From Earliella scabrosa (taxonomy: Eukaryota > Basidiomycota > Agaricomycetes > Polyporales > Polyporaceae): a stretch of DNA of 64,000 nt. The translations under genes and the position numbers were made by a program. Below, piece after piece: positions 1 through 10,313 of the stretch. The notes under the pieces are model-generated. The model saw nothing but the letters and a program-made list of their open reading frames with translations, did no database searches and was not told the origin of the DNA. Within the stretch, counting starts at the first letter, position 1, and each line of letters starts with the position of its first letter. The stretch is from contig JABYQQ010000001.1 of NCBI GenBank assembly GCA_022605405.1, positions 3,100,001 through 3,164,000 of the forward strand. The letters run 5' to 3'.

Positions 1-363
1 CTGGTCAGGTAGATCGGGTTCGTCCAATTGTCGACAATGTAAGACCACAACAACCAGCACAACGCGACCGTGTGTGCGGTGTCAATGACGAAGGTCCATG
101 TCACGAGCAGTCTGGAGTTCGCGTGACCGTGAGTCAGGGCGATCGATCGAGTAACGTAAACGCAGCGTCAGGGCTCAAAAGAAGACTTACTGTGTCGTCC
201 AGCTGTCGCGGAACAACCGCGTCCGGTACTGCACGAACTGCAGCACACTGAACCCGTAGAAGAACGCGTTGACGCCCACGCCCACCACGACCGCGCCGAG
301 GACCTGGTCCATCGGAATCATGGCGAGAATCGCCTCTGGAGGCGCCGCTGACAGATCCGCCAT
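1..363 (-). CDS. DUF6534-type multi-pass membrane protein, 5' part only
   Basis: The first two exons are visible: 191-363 (start ATG at 363) and 111 down to the window edge; the 3' part is outside. The start is MADLSAAPPEAILAMI, followed by a hydrophobic helix containing NAFFYGFSVLQFVQY. The exon-2 block TWTFVIDTAHTVALCWLLW matches the second transmembrane region of the DUF6534 family, which is common in Agaricomycetes and of unknown function. The exon 1 donor is GTAAGT, in phase 2. A TATATA at 483-488 lies about 120 nt upstream. The neighbour at 1875-3091 is a paralogue on the same strand with the same intron position, so this is a tandem pair. Family assignment is by remembered pattern, not by a search. 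Confidence 0.75.
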
Positions 364-1874
364 CGTGAAAACGTGAACGCCTCGTCAGATGGGAAAGGAG
401 TGGACGTCGACAAGGAGGGACAGGGTCCCAAGGCGCCAGGCGGGAAGAGGGGAGGACTTGCAACGTTGCCCGCGCCCCGCCATATATACACCGTCGCGCT
501 GCGGGTCGCCGAAGCCGAGACTGACCCTGGATGGAGCGGACAGCGACGCCTGGACGGGCTTGGTGGCGGCGAGAATCAGGCCAATAATCCCGAAAATTGA
601 GGCATCAGCTGGGGGTCTGTAGCCGAACGATCGCGCTTAAGTTTCGCCTGGCTGAAACTCATACAGAAAATGAACGGAACGCGCAGCGCGTCCCGCGGAG
701 TGCAACTTGCAATATTGCATGGGTCGCGGTTGCGTCCTTTCAGTGTTCATTCTCTCGCAAGAGCTGTAACGGCATGTGAGTGGTAGAAGATGTTCATATT
801 CGTGTTGTGGTCCGGTCGGTGAGTTCGACCCGCGAAACTGTAAACGTGAGACTGCGATCTCCAATCTGATGTGAACCACAGTATATATACCATAAGAGGA
901 ATGGTTCGCAAATTGTCTCCGCGAGTCGCGACTCGCAACGGAGAACACTTCATGCGAGTTCATGCGTCGTGTGCGACGTCATGAAGTGACTCCGAAGGGA
1001 CAAATGCGTCCTACGGTGTCGCGGCTTGATCCAGTGTCCACGGACTTATGAGTCTCCAGATGCTTCATTTCATTTGCACCCATTGTCCCGCTTTCATGGG
1101 GGGTGCGCGATGTGAGTTATATGGAGTAGTGTCACATGTGGTCGGCTGCCTCGCGGTGCTGTGAAGAACGAGCGTCAGGCGTCCGTTGATCCGGCAATAA
1201 CTTGCCATGTAAGACGGCCTACGACGGCTCCATGGGATCTCGGGTAACAATGGAGGTACTTACTGTACCGTGCGACGGTAGACAGGTCACAAAAATTGAG
1301 CGAGTTGTCATCGTTCACTCTCTGACCTGCAGGCTCTGCTCAACGGATGTCAAGTTATGACATACGGTACTTGTCATCTATTTCGCTGTAAGGCTGTTGT
1401 CTCGTATGAAGGTGACAAGCGTCCCGCAGCGGACGTTCCGTCGAACATCGTTGCCGGAGACGGTCGCCACGAAGGACTAGGCTTCAGGGGAAGGCTTAGA
1501 CGCTCCTACATGGTAGACTAGACGTAAGTCAGCCCGTAGCGACGCGGGGTCAAGCCATTGATCACCCAGAACTCTTCTGGTCTGGCATGCACGTGGACGC
1601 TTGACTCTTGCTATCCGTTCCGCTGGACAGATCGTCGAGGGGAATGTCAACCTGTTGCCCATAGGTAACATCCACCCTGATTTCCGTTGGGAACCAGAGG
1701 CTGTCAGATCGCGGGCTAGCGAAGGGCAGCCTACGCTCTGAGTGGGGTTGACTCTGTGTCTGGGGTTGACAACGTGAGAGAATGTTGCACGCACAGCAAC
1801 CAGAGGAATGCCTACATCATCGAGGCTACTAGAGACACCGTCAACCTCGTCTTCCCTTTGCTTCAGGTGTGCAT
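364..1874. other. Intergenic stretch, no gene seen
   Basis: Between the two DUF6534 paralogues. Short open frames exist on both strands but none has a recognisable domain or a consistent splice pattern. A TATATATA-like run near 883-890 has no clear gene attached. I see nothing else here. Confidence 0.5.
483..488 (-). promoter_or_regulatory. TATA-like box
   Basis: TATATA about 120 nt upstream of the ATG at 363 on the minus strand. The spacing is plausible for a fungal promoter but rather long. Confidence 0.3.
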
Positions 1875-3091
1875 TCAGCTTCTAAGAGGTTGTAAGTGGC
1901 GATCCATGTCTTGCGGGCTACGACTCACGGTAAGTAAACATGATCTTCGAAAGGGATGTCAGTAGTAGGAAGAGCCGTGTGCGTTACATCTATTGCTTAC
2001 GTGTATACACGACCCATAGGGATTCCGAGCACGATGTGGTAGCTGGCGTGAGGGATCCCGACCTATGTAATGATCTCAGCCTCGTAAAGCAAGGCGCTAC
2101 TCATGCCTTACGTAGAGCAACAGATCAGTCAGCTATGTTGCCCCTATCAGTCATATGCTTCCTCATGGACGGAGTTGATAGCAGGACGCACCAACCACAA
2201 GGGTGTGAAAAGGGAGGTGTCGATGAGAAACGCCACGACACGACGCCATAGCCGACGATGGCGAGAGAACCCTTGTCCATTGCGAGGAAGATAGTATGCA
2301 AGCGATCCGCTGGAATGTGATGCTACATGGAGGAGAGGATTGTGTGGTTGGCGTCATAGTACACTCACGAGATGATGAAGTCGCACAGGATGGACACGCT
2401 GAGCCATGGCGCTACGAGAGGCACAAGCACTTCGAAGTTGAGGAGGCTACCACTCGTGAGGGAGCGTTATGCGAAATAGGTTGCGAAACTCACCTTCGGG
2501 TGGCAGCAAATACAAAAGCCGCGATGCCCATGAGAATGTTACCAAGGCCTAGGGCGAAAATGGTCCAGCAGAGTGTCCGAGGTGCGCTGAAGTGCGCTGA
2601 AAATTGATACCCATGATACAACTGAATAGGCCCAGAAATCCTAGACACCCAACGAGGCAGGTATGATATTCTATCAGTCAGAGAACTAGAATAGAGGAAT
2701 GCACGCACATGCAGATAAAGAGTGGAGTGGCGATAGCTGGCCAAGGGATATGCAAAAGATGTGCGACGTTTCCGAAGTTGTCGACTGTATAGACCCAACT
2801 CATCCACCACAGGCATGCAGTGTGCACCGTGTCCACTAGGAACGTCCATGCCACAAGGCCACTGCTCAGGCATTATGTCAGTCAATATTCCAGGCAGCTT
2901 AACAGAGTAGAGATTATTAGTGCGTACCGGGTAGAGAGGGGTAATGATCTGCGAAACAATCGCCAACCGTATTGGCAGAGCTGAACGAACCCGAAGCCAT
3001 AGAAGAACGCACTCAAGCACACGCCCATCATGGCGGGGCCAAGGCTTGCGCTCAAGGGTATATCGGGGGCTCTAAGTGGTGTCGATTGCAT
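1875..3091 (-). CDS. DUF6534-type multi-pass membrane protein (280 aa)
   Basis: Eight exons: 2928-3091, 2709-2861, 2494-2670, 2369-2446, 2192-2309, 2112-2132, 2001-2062 and 1875-1944. They total 843 nt, in phase throughout. The start ATG is at 3091. The protein shows the family's series of hydrophobic helices. Helix 1 holds LSAFFYGFGFVQL, then AWTFLVDTVHTACLWW, a helix around CWTIFALGLGNILMGIAA, APWLSVSILCDFIIS, the YYL-x-RN-GQGFSR cytosolic motif, and the terminal GRVYTSCLLT, which corresponds to the usual RLYTNSLLATLN. Exon 6 is only 21 nt and encodes LTDLLLY, which the family alignment needs between neighbouring blocks. The gene therefore looks intact rather than a pseudogene. Function is unknown for the family. 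TATATA at 3161-3166 lies about 70 nt upstream. Confidence 0.75.
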
Positions 3092-3160
3092 GGTCTGCTG
3101 GCAAGTCACGGAGGTCGTAGGAACATGGGGCCGTGGGGCAGTTCATCGGTACGCCCGACC

Positions 3161-3166
3161 TATATA
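3161..3166 (-). promoter_or_regulatory. TATA-like box of the second DUF6534 gene
   Basis: TATATA about 70 nt upstream of the ATG at 3091 on the minus strand. Confidence 0.4.
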
Positions 3167-3894
3167 CTGGATCCCGAGTGTGCGTTTGGAGATGTCGAAT
3201 GATCTCACGACGTAAGGTTACTAGCCACCGGATCGTTTGTTGCTTCGACCCTTCCATTCATCGAACCTGACCGGAGCCACTGTGGCGACGTGATTGCCCG
3301 TGGTAAAAACTAGGGACTGTTGAACCAAGTCCGCTGGGTCAGACTCGCCAGCTGGGCGTACGTATAGGATCCGTCAGCACGTACCGGCTACCATGCTATA
3401 GAAGACGTCAAGGAGCCGTAGCGGAGCTTCATGAAGACGGCACGCCGACGCCGACGCTCACCGGACATTCTATCGAGCTGATGTGGGTAGTCGCGCTGGC
3501 GCATATATGCCGTAAGTCACAGAAAAACATCAAAAGCATGCGTTGGCAGGAGTTGCCCCCCTAAAACCTCATCCGGAGTAACCAGGCATACAAATTGTCA
3601 GAAGTGGCTGGAGGTGGTTGGCAGAAGTGCGGGCGTCTTACGGGCGCCTGCTACACAAGCGCGTCGATTACCATATCAAGCGCGTGAGAATGTTCTGTTA
3701 GCCTTCCTTTCTAGTCGGTTCCTTCCAGAGAAGCCACAAGTGGTCCCTCTGCACTGCTCCCTCTCGCCCGTGGTACGCACCTCTAACGGCCTTCACGCGG
3801 GGACTCACTCTGACTGCACTTCAGTTTAGCTACTCCTTTGGCCAGCATTTCGGTCGCATTAGATCTCCTCCCGACTGAATCCGCATATACCTTT

Positions 3895-4901
3895 ATGCAG
3901 GCTGAACAGACGGACTCGGAATCAACTACGCAACCTCGCGGCCGCGGAGAATACCACCCTCTGTTCTCAGCTACTGACGGCGACGTAGTACTGGGCTCCA
4001 AAGATGGCACTCTCTTTCGTGTTCATTCATACACCCTCAAAACCACGTCAGGATGGTTTCGTGCCATGTATTCTCTTCCGCAGCGCACCGCATCGCCGGA
4101 TCAACCTCCGGAAGTGATTTATGTGGACGAGGATTCTTCGACCTTGGAGGGCCTTCTTCGCATGGTTTGCGGTCTCAGCATACCTAAACTCGACTCTTAC
4201 GACATGATCGAGCCCATCCTCCACGCTGCGGAAAAGTACGACATGCCCGGGCCCATGTCCGTCGTGCGCGCCCTCCTCTCGACACCTTCCCTCCTCTCCG
4301 ACCCACTCCAGCTCTACGCGATCACATGCCGCTACGGATGGCAAGACGAGGCGATGATGGCCTCGCGCGCGACACTCACACTCAATCTCCATTCACCCGA
4401 GCACCGCGCCACACTGCAGAAGCTCGGCACCGACGCACTCCTCAATCTGTTTTCCCTCCACCACACGCGGCGCGAGACGCTCCGGCGGCGGCTAGACGAC
4501 CCGCCGTTCGTGAACGACTCGGGCGACACATCGTGCTCCAATTGCGGCTCTATCGTCGACTACCACACCTGGCGCGAACTCAAGTATGTCATCATCATGG
4601 AGATGGATGCCCGGCCGCTGGGCGACACGGTGGTTACATCTGGACTCCTCGAGTGGCCTGCCGCCCGCGCGTGTTGGGCCGCGAAATGCCTGAACTGCGA
4701 CCGGGTACTGTACGACAAGACGCTCACGATGCGGGTCATCCGGGAGTGCATCGAGCAGTTGCCTACTACCATTGAGTAAGTGGTTGTTTCGGTATTGTCG
4801 GTCGATCCACGATCATGCTGACTGCTGTCACTTGGGTTATGAATAGTCCTCTGCCGCCACCCTATCCTCCCTCCATCATCGCCCGTACTATTTCGGAGTG
4901 A
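3895..4901 (+). CDS. BTB/POZ domain protein (311 aa)
   Basis: Two exons, 3895-4775 and 4847-4901; the intron has a GTAAGT donor and a TAG acceptor. The first in-frame ATG is at 3895, because the open frame upstream starts with TTG. Residues about 20-120 form a BTB fold: DVVLGSKDGTLFRVHSYTLK, then SGWFRAMYSLPQR, then VIYVDEDSSTLEGLLRMVCG. This is the common Agaricomycete pattern in which the BTB core begins DV-L-S-DG-FRVH. A C-terminal part carries CSNCG and CWAAKCLNC, which could be a metal-binding pair but is not a defined family. The protein is probably an adaptor for protein-protein contacts; no partner can be read from the sequence. It is not closely similar to the five BTB genes at 35-45 kb. 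Confidence 0.8.
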
Positions 4902-5513
4902 ACGCTACTCGCACGTTACGGTTCTATGCTATCAATACGCTCTCGCGATCACCCCTTCTTCCCTGACATTGTTGTTCGGCCCATGGACTCGCTGGTGTAG
5001 GTTACGATCGTGGCAGAACAAGGAATGGTTGTATCGCTATCCGCTTTATATACGTTTGTTTTCCACCGAGACCCGCCATCTGCTGAAGAAGCAGTAATGC
5101 GTCTTGAAGATGAGAATCAACTTAGTGGGGCGCTTGTCCTGCGACCTCACACTAAACATGAGTTTGGCAAATTTGAAAGCCGTGGATGTCATGTCGACGC
5201 AGGTCTGGGTGAAGAGCAGACGTGCGCCGCAGCCCTCGAGAGCGAGTCGATCAGGGTGGCGCCCCAGTCGGGCGCATGGAGTCCGGGGACGATATGGTTG
5301 GAACGGCAGAGTGCATTCTGGAAGAGGATGATAATAGCCACACTGTCATGTTACAATGGGTACATGGCCCGAACTCAAGCACGGACGCGTGCAGGCCTAC
5401 AAGATAGATGGCTACATGCCGCAGCGGCCACTCTACATGATGTGATTGTCAGCGGCGCCGAGGCTTTGCATGGTACGGACAATCCGACCTACACAACAAC
5501 AATTTTAGCCCCA
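4902..5513. other. Convergent 3' region, no gene seen
   Basis: The BTB gene (+) and the Smr gene (-) end towards each other here. An open frame from 5010 starts with GTG, has no domain pattern and overlaps the Smr 3' end. It is probably untranslated 3' sequence. Confidence 0.5.
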
Positions 5514-6938
5514 TTACATGATGATACACTCATCCTTCTTCTCCAAGCTTCTGGTAAGCTCGTCTGGTCCTAGGACCGGCCCTCTGCCGGTGGTCTGGCC
5601 ATCAAGGTTTACAATGAGTACTCCAGCGTTCTGCTCATCGAGCTCTGCTACTAGCCCATGCCTAGAGAAGCATCCCGGTCAATATGAGACACTTTGTGGG
5701 ATAGAAAACACGGACTTTTGGATGAGCTCTTCGATCGCAGGCTTGAGCTTGGCCACCTTGTTAGTGGAATGCAAGCCCTTCCCTATTGTAACATTGAGAG
5801 ACAGCCAGACGAGCGTGCTTGGATCCCAACGCACCAACAATGAGGCGTATTTCCCTATCGCCTCGTCCACGGGCCTCTTCTATGGACTTCTCGGTGTACC
5901 GGATGGCTTCCTTCACGTACAGTCCGTGAAGGTCCACCTCGCCGGGCTGGCTATCCTGCACGTTTTCAAGTCGATCCGTCAATTGTTCCGCACTCCTTCC
6001 ACAAAGAGAGGACTCACGGTGTTATTCTCTGCACAAACACGAAGGGTGTGATTCAGCACCCCTCTTTAAAGGTCATGCCTCCGACCCCAAACCGCCTTTG
6101 GCACCGGCGCATACATCCACAATCCAGGACAACGAACAAGACACGCACCTCTGAAGATCCACGCCGCCGCCTCCTCGTTCAGCCGCTCCATCTCCCGCTG
6201 CGCGGCCTTCCCCGCGTTCGACAGCTCCTTCGCGCGCGCACCGTCCCCGCCCTCGTACGCCCGGTGCGCCTCGTCAAAGTTGCGCGCCATCTCGTCCCCC
6301 GCCGCGTTCGCGCGCGCGCGTAGGCCGACGTAGTACTCATTGTGCTGGTTCACCTGGTTCGGGTCCTATAGAGTTTGAAGGTACAGAGTTGCAATGGGAA
6401 CGGGGTCCGGTGGGCACGGAAGAAGGACGCGGCCCCGCAGGCGGCAGGTCCGAGTGCACCCCCACAGAGGAAGGCGAAGACGAAGACCCGAAGGCACATG
6501 GATTGGCGTCAAGGGGCAGAACGTCGAGCGTTGGGTAGGCAGAGGGCGGTTAAGCCATGTGCGAGAAGAGAAGGAGGAGAAGAGGCAGCGCACCGGTCGT
6601 CCGGGGGACCAAGGGCGGGACGGTGGTGAGGACGGCGGGCTCGCAGGTCCCGGCGTGTGCGCGGTGTGCGCCCCGCCGCCGTCGCTCTCGTACCCATGCT
6701 TCTTCTTGTGTTTCTTGTGCTCCTCCGCGGGCCTATGCGGCTTCTCCGCGTGTTGAGGCCGGTGTGGCTGCGGGGGGTATACAGGTCCGGGTTGTTGGAC
6801 CTGCGGCTGCGGGATGTATGCAGGTTGGGCGGGAGGGCGCTGTTGTTGCTGAGGTGCTCCTTGGTATTCTGGCTCTCCTCCACCGCCGCCGCACAGGCAT
6901 TTGAATAGGCCACCAAGCAAGTCAGAGATGAGACCCAT
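5514..6938 (-). CDS. DUF1771 and Smr domain protein (302 aa)
   Basis: Six exons: 6594-6938, 6149-6365, 6018-6028, 5835-5955, 5716-5782 and 5514-5661, totalling 909 nt in phase. The N-terminus MGLISDLLGGLFKCLCGG is followed by a Pro/Gln-rich linker and a Lys/His-rich patch. Residues about 115-190 are the helical DUF1771 domain, with DPNQVNQHNEYYVGLRARAN at its start. The Smr domain follows, with the signature VDLHGLYVKEAI, then IVGKGLHSTNKVAKLKPAI and HGLVAELDEQNAGVLIV. Smr domains bind or cut nucleic acids, and DUF1771-Smr proteins occur widely in fungi. The exact role here is unknown. Exon 3 is only 11 nt (ENN region). The N-terminal Gly/Cys pattern might be lipid-modified, but that is a guess. 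Confidence 0.88.
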
Positions 6939-7466
6939 GGTGGTGGGAGTCGCGTGCAGAGAGGAGAGACGAAGCAGGGAGTCGGACGCGAGGTGTCAAA
7001 CGCATTGCTTGCGCGTGGCGGACCCCCTACATCCGCCAACAGAGTATGCTGTCATTCAGGGACATCTAAGACGCCGATGCGGTCAAGCACTGGCAGTGGG
7101 GTACCGTGCGGGTCAGAGTAGCTGCAAAGAGGTAGGCGAAGACAGGAATGGCCGAAGGAAACATGTGCGGGTGCATAGTCGATGGTAGCTTGCTTCAGGT
7201 ACAGCCCACGGCAAGCAAAGATACGGTCTGCAACATTTGTGCTGGATATATAGAGGTAGAGGGAACGGTACACATTAACAAGAAGCAAAGAGGAACAACT
7301 CTCCACGCGTACTACACCCCGTCCACTGCTCACGAAGCTTGACACCACCCACCCGATCGGACCAACGACGCCGACAACCTTGCATCACCACCTCTCCCGT
7401 CCCAAGAACATATGATGCGTCTGCAGTAAACTTCATGCGTAGGGTGTCCGAAGCAGGATTGGGGAA
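6939..7466. other. Intergenic between antizyme and Smr genes
   Basis: Antizyme 3' untranslated region and Smr promoter, both genes reading leftwards. A TATA-like run lies near 7246-7251. No further gene is seen. Confidence 0.45.
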
Positions 7467-8496
7467 CTATATCTCCAAGCCCACGAGCACATACGCGGGG
7501 TCGACGGGGAACGGCGGCTTTGTGACGACCGTACCGCCGACGTACATGAGCGAGTGGAGCAAATCGCCGAGCACGGGCGACGAGCGTTCCAGAGCAATCA
7601 CGAGCGCATTGCACTCCAGTTGCTCGTCGGCGAGATCGAGTAGGGCGACGATACTGCACAAGACTGTGAGAAAGATTCACAGATAACACGGACGAAGAGA
7701 CATACCTCTCGCGAAGGTTGACGGTGGCGGCGCACTTGCCGTCAACGTAGAACGTCTTCGGAGTGTCGGGGAGCGAGAGCACGACGCCATCGAACGTCGC
7801 ACCGGTGTCAGGCGTGGATATCGAGACGGCCTTCGCGTACGGAGCAGCACCAAGGGCATTCCTGGGGAAGAGCATCGACAGGAACTCGGACTGCTTGGCA
7901 CCGAGAGCCGAGAGACTTCCGTCGCCATCCTCCGAACCGTCGTCCGGAGTCAACGGAGGGGTAGCAAGTCCGCTCGCTCTGGCATCTTGAAGCGAATGAG
8001 ACTCTGGGATCGCACGTGGGGCACTGACGTTGGGCAAGTGGGCAAGCGGGAGCTCCGGCGAAAGTCCGAGGGGAGAATCCTCCGGAGGCGGTGTCGGGGG
8101 GTAGTCGAACGGACGAGCATTGAAGTTAGTGTTGAGACGAGGATGGGCTTGGGAACCGAAAGACGAAAGCGTGGAAGCAGCGGAATCGTTGGAGGAATCA
8201 ATGGAGGGGGTAGGTGAGGAGGAGAGCGGGGGGAGAGATGATGGCGCCAGACTGTCTGTCACCCAGTCTGACGACCCTCGGTCAGGAGGGCATTTTGCGG
8301 TAGGAATGTCAAAACCGCCACTGCGGACGATACAAGAAATGGAGGAGCAGGAGATCCAATCCGGCGTTAGTCAGCGGAGGGAACGACGGAACGGAAGAAG
8401 CAAACTCACCCCGGGCCCGCCAGAGAACGTAGTAGAGTAGTAGTACATGGAGTTCGTGCCCTCCATGCGGCAGACTGCAATCACACTAGGCGTCAT
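7467..8496 (-). CDS. Ornithine decarboxylase antizyme, needs +1 frameshift (about 295 aa)
   Basis: Antizyme binds ornithine decarboxylase, targets it to the proteasome and so limits polyamine synthesis. Exons are 8410-8496, 7706-8320 and 7467-7653. Exon 1 (ATG at 8496) encodes 29 residues starting MTPSVIAVCRMEG. After the first splice the frame runs W-R-F and meets a UGA stop at 8309-8311. Skipping one base there continues the long second frame without further stops to 7467. The last exon holds the antizyme fold: ALLDLADEQLECNALVIAL, then LLHSLMYVGGTVV and PAYVLVGLEI. That block agrees with PF02100 as I know it. The shift site reads UUU-UGA-C. A second stop in the same frame, UCC-UGA, lies 27 nt downstream. 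No alternative AG acceptor would bypass the first stop. Polyamine level normally controls the shift, which gives feedback regulation. Confidence 0.9.
8282..8314 (-). promoter_or_regulatory. Programmed +1 frameshift region of antizyme mRNA
   Basis: On the minus strand UUU (8312-8314) is followed by UGA (8309-8311) and C. The canonical UCC (8285-8287) UGA (8282-8284) follows in the same frame. Reading GAC after dropping the U of the first UGA enters the antizyme-domain frame. Established knowledge: antizyme mRNAs shift +1 at a sense codon followed by UGA. Which codon is used here is inferred from the splice model. Confidence 0.75.
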
Positions 8497-10313
8497 GTCG
8501 GTTGTGAAAGCCCCATCCCCAACGGTTTGACGACCGTTGCTGTGAAGTGAAGGTGTTTAGTGTAGATCCAGACGATTCTGCTAGCCATGTGCCTTCGGCT
8601 CCCCGCATGTAGATGCCCAAAAATGCAAACTGCACACCGCGTGTAGGGAAGCGAGAGAGACCGTCGGCGGGGAGCAGAGAGAAAGTATGGACGTACGTGG
8701 GGCAAATACTAGATTGTTGTTTCGACATATTGGTAAAATTCAAATTCGACATGTGGTGCCAACTTGTTCGCGGATGAATGCGTGGGGTCGAGAGTAGTCG
8801 AATGGAGGGAGGACGTGCAGAGAGTGTAGAGAGTACGACGCGAGGGAAGTGGTCAGTGTCGATGGATAGCGGTGGCTGGTCCCAGAAACGTGCTGTGTTA
8901 TCACCTCCGTTGCTCCGAAGGACCCCGGCAGACCCCTTGGAGTCCGGGACCCCAGGTACCCTACACGTGGGCGAACGTCGAGCCGAATTAGGAAACTATT
9001 GTGGCACTGGCACCTCGTCTGGAGAAGTGAGCGGTCAGGAACGACAACTTAGAGCGTAGCAAGAACCCTCCAAGACCCGGTCGTACGGCGAGAGCTGGTA
9101 TCACCGTCGAGGGTCGTGCCAGCGCACAATTGTTGGAGAGAGCGAAACGACTAAAATGGATTGAGTTGCGTTCAACGTTTGGGAAGATCCATCTGAACGC
9201 TCACAGTCCTTGTCACCAGACCTCCTCACGGCCAGTGCGTGGACGAGGTGCACCACCCGCTTACGGCACAGCGTTCTTACTCACACAAGTTGTCCGATAT
9301 GCGGAGGATCTCTTCGTCATACGTTCATCACCGCTCACGTTGCTGAACGATGCGCAGGTTGAATCATCCGCGAGGAATGAGCGCATATCGTTGGATGTCT
9401 GTGGGGTGGATATTACCGTGTCGGTTGATTCTTGGGAAGGTGGGAAGTCGAAGTCGATTCTTGCCGTTGCATGCGGGGAGGGTCTTCGACGTCCGATAAC
9501 GATAGTTATTAGTCGAATCACTCAGCTTCATTCCGCAGTGAGATGCATCCAACAGATTCCCGGCTCGATAAGTAGCATCCTTCCGGCGAATTGAAGAGTA
9601 ATGTATTGTTTGATAGCGTCTCGTGCAAGATCCTCGTGGGGTTCTGTCATGTATCGCAGGGAGACGAGTCCCAACAACCATAACCACTCACAAGGACTCT
9701 TGAGAGGCTGCACCAGTACTGCTGATTGCACATGAGTATGGAGGCAGTTAAGTCAAGAAGCCGCAGCATGCGAGATGCGGGGCCGTAGAGCGGCGATTGA
9801 ATGCTGCAGCAGGATAAGCTTAGATGAAGCTCAGGGTCTCAGGCCACTCTCGTGACTGAAGGTAGAGTTTGCTGCGACTCGGACGTTGTTGCGATATTGA
9901 GTGAGCTGGAGTAAGCTCTCACGTACTCGTTGAGTTCTGCGCTGGTGGGTACCTCGGTGAGTAGTGCTGAGTAGTAGTTCCAGTCAAGAGACAGAGACTC
10001 AGAGGCGAAGAGGTCCGACTCCACGTGAAAGCTCGTGAAGCGTGACCGTGTAAGCGCTGGTGCGCGTCCGTGCGCCTGCTTACGAACGCTCGATCGAACT
10101 TTCTTCGCTAGGTTGCCGCTGACGGACGTTTTGTGCTTTTGGCCTCTCTTCCCAGACACTCAGAGGACGGTCGCCAGCTGGAGGAGACGGATGTGGAGGT
10201 ATGCTGTAGCGAACGCGCGGTCACAAAGGCTCCGGCAGGCCCAGTCCAGGCTTCTTCGTGCATGCAAGTCTCGCTTCACATGTAGTGACTTCTTCTCCTG
10301 AGTCCTGACAATC
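8497..10313. other. Gene-poor stretch upstream of antizyme
   Basis: Holds the antizyme promoter and 5' untranslated sequence. An open frame at 9130-9594 (+) starts with TTG and has no domain pattern. A 106-codon open frame at 9839-10159 (-) has a protein-like composition (Lys/Arg-rich start, acidic middle) but no ATG and a stop directly upstream. It may be an isolated exon or a remnant next to the helicase. No gene is claimed. Confidence 0.4.

Noticed and set aside
5518..6051. 177-codon plus-strand frame
   Set aside because: Antisense to the well-supported Smr exons; no independent evidence.
9839..10159. 106-codon minus-strand frame beside the helicase
   Set aside because: Protein-like composition but no Met, a stop directly upstream and no clear acceptor; recorded under the intergenic entry only.
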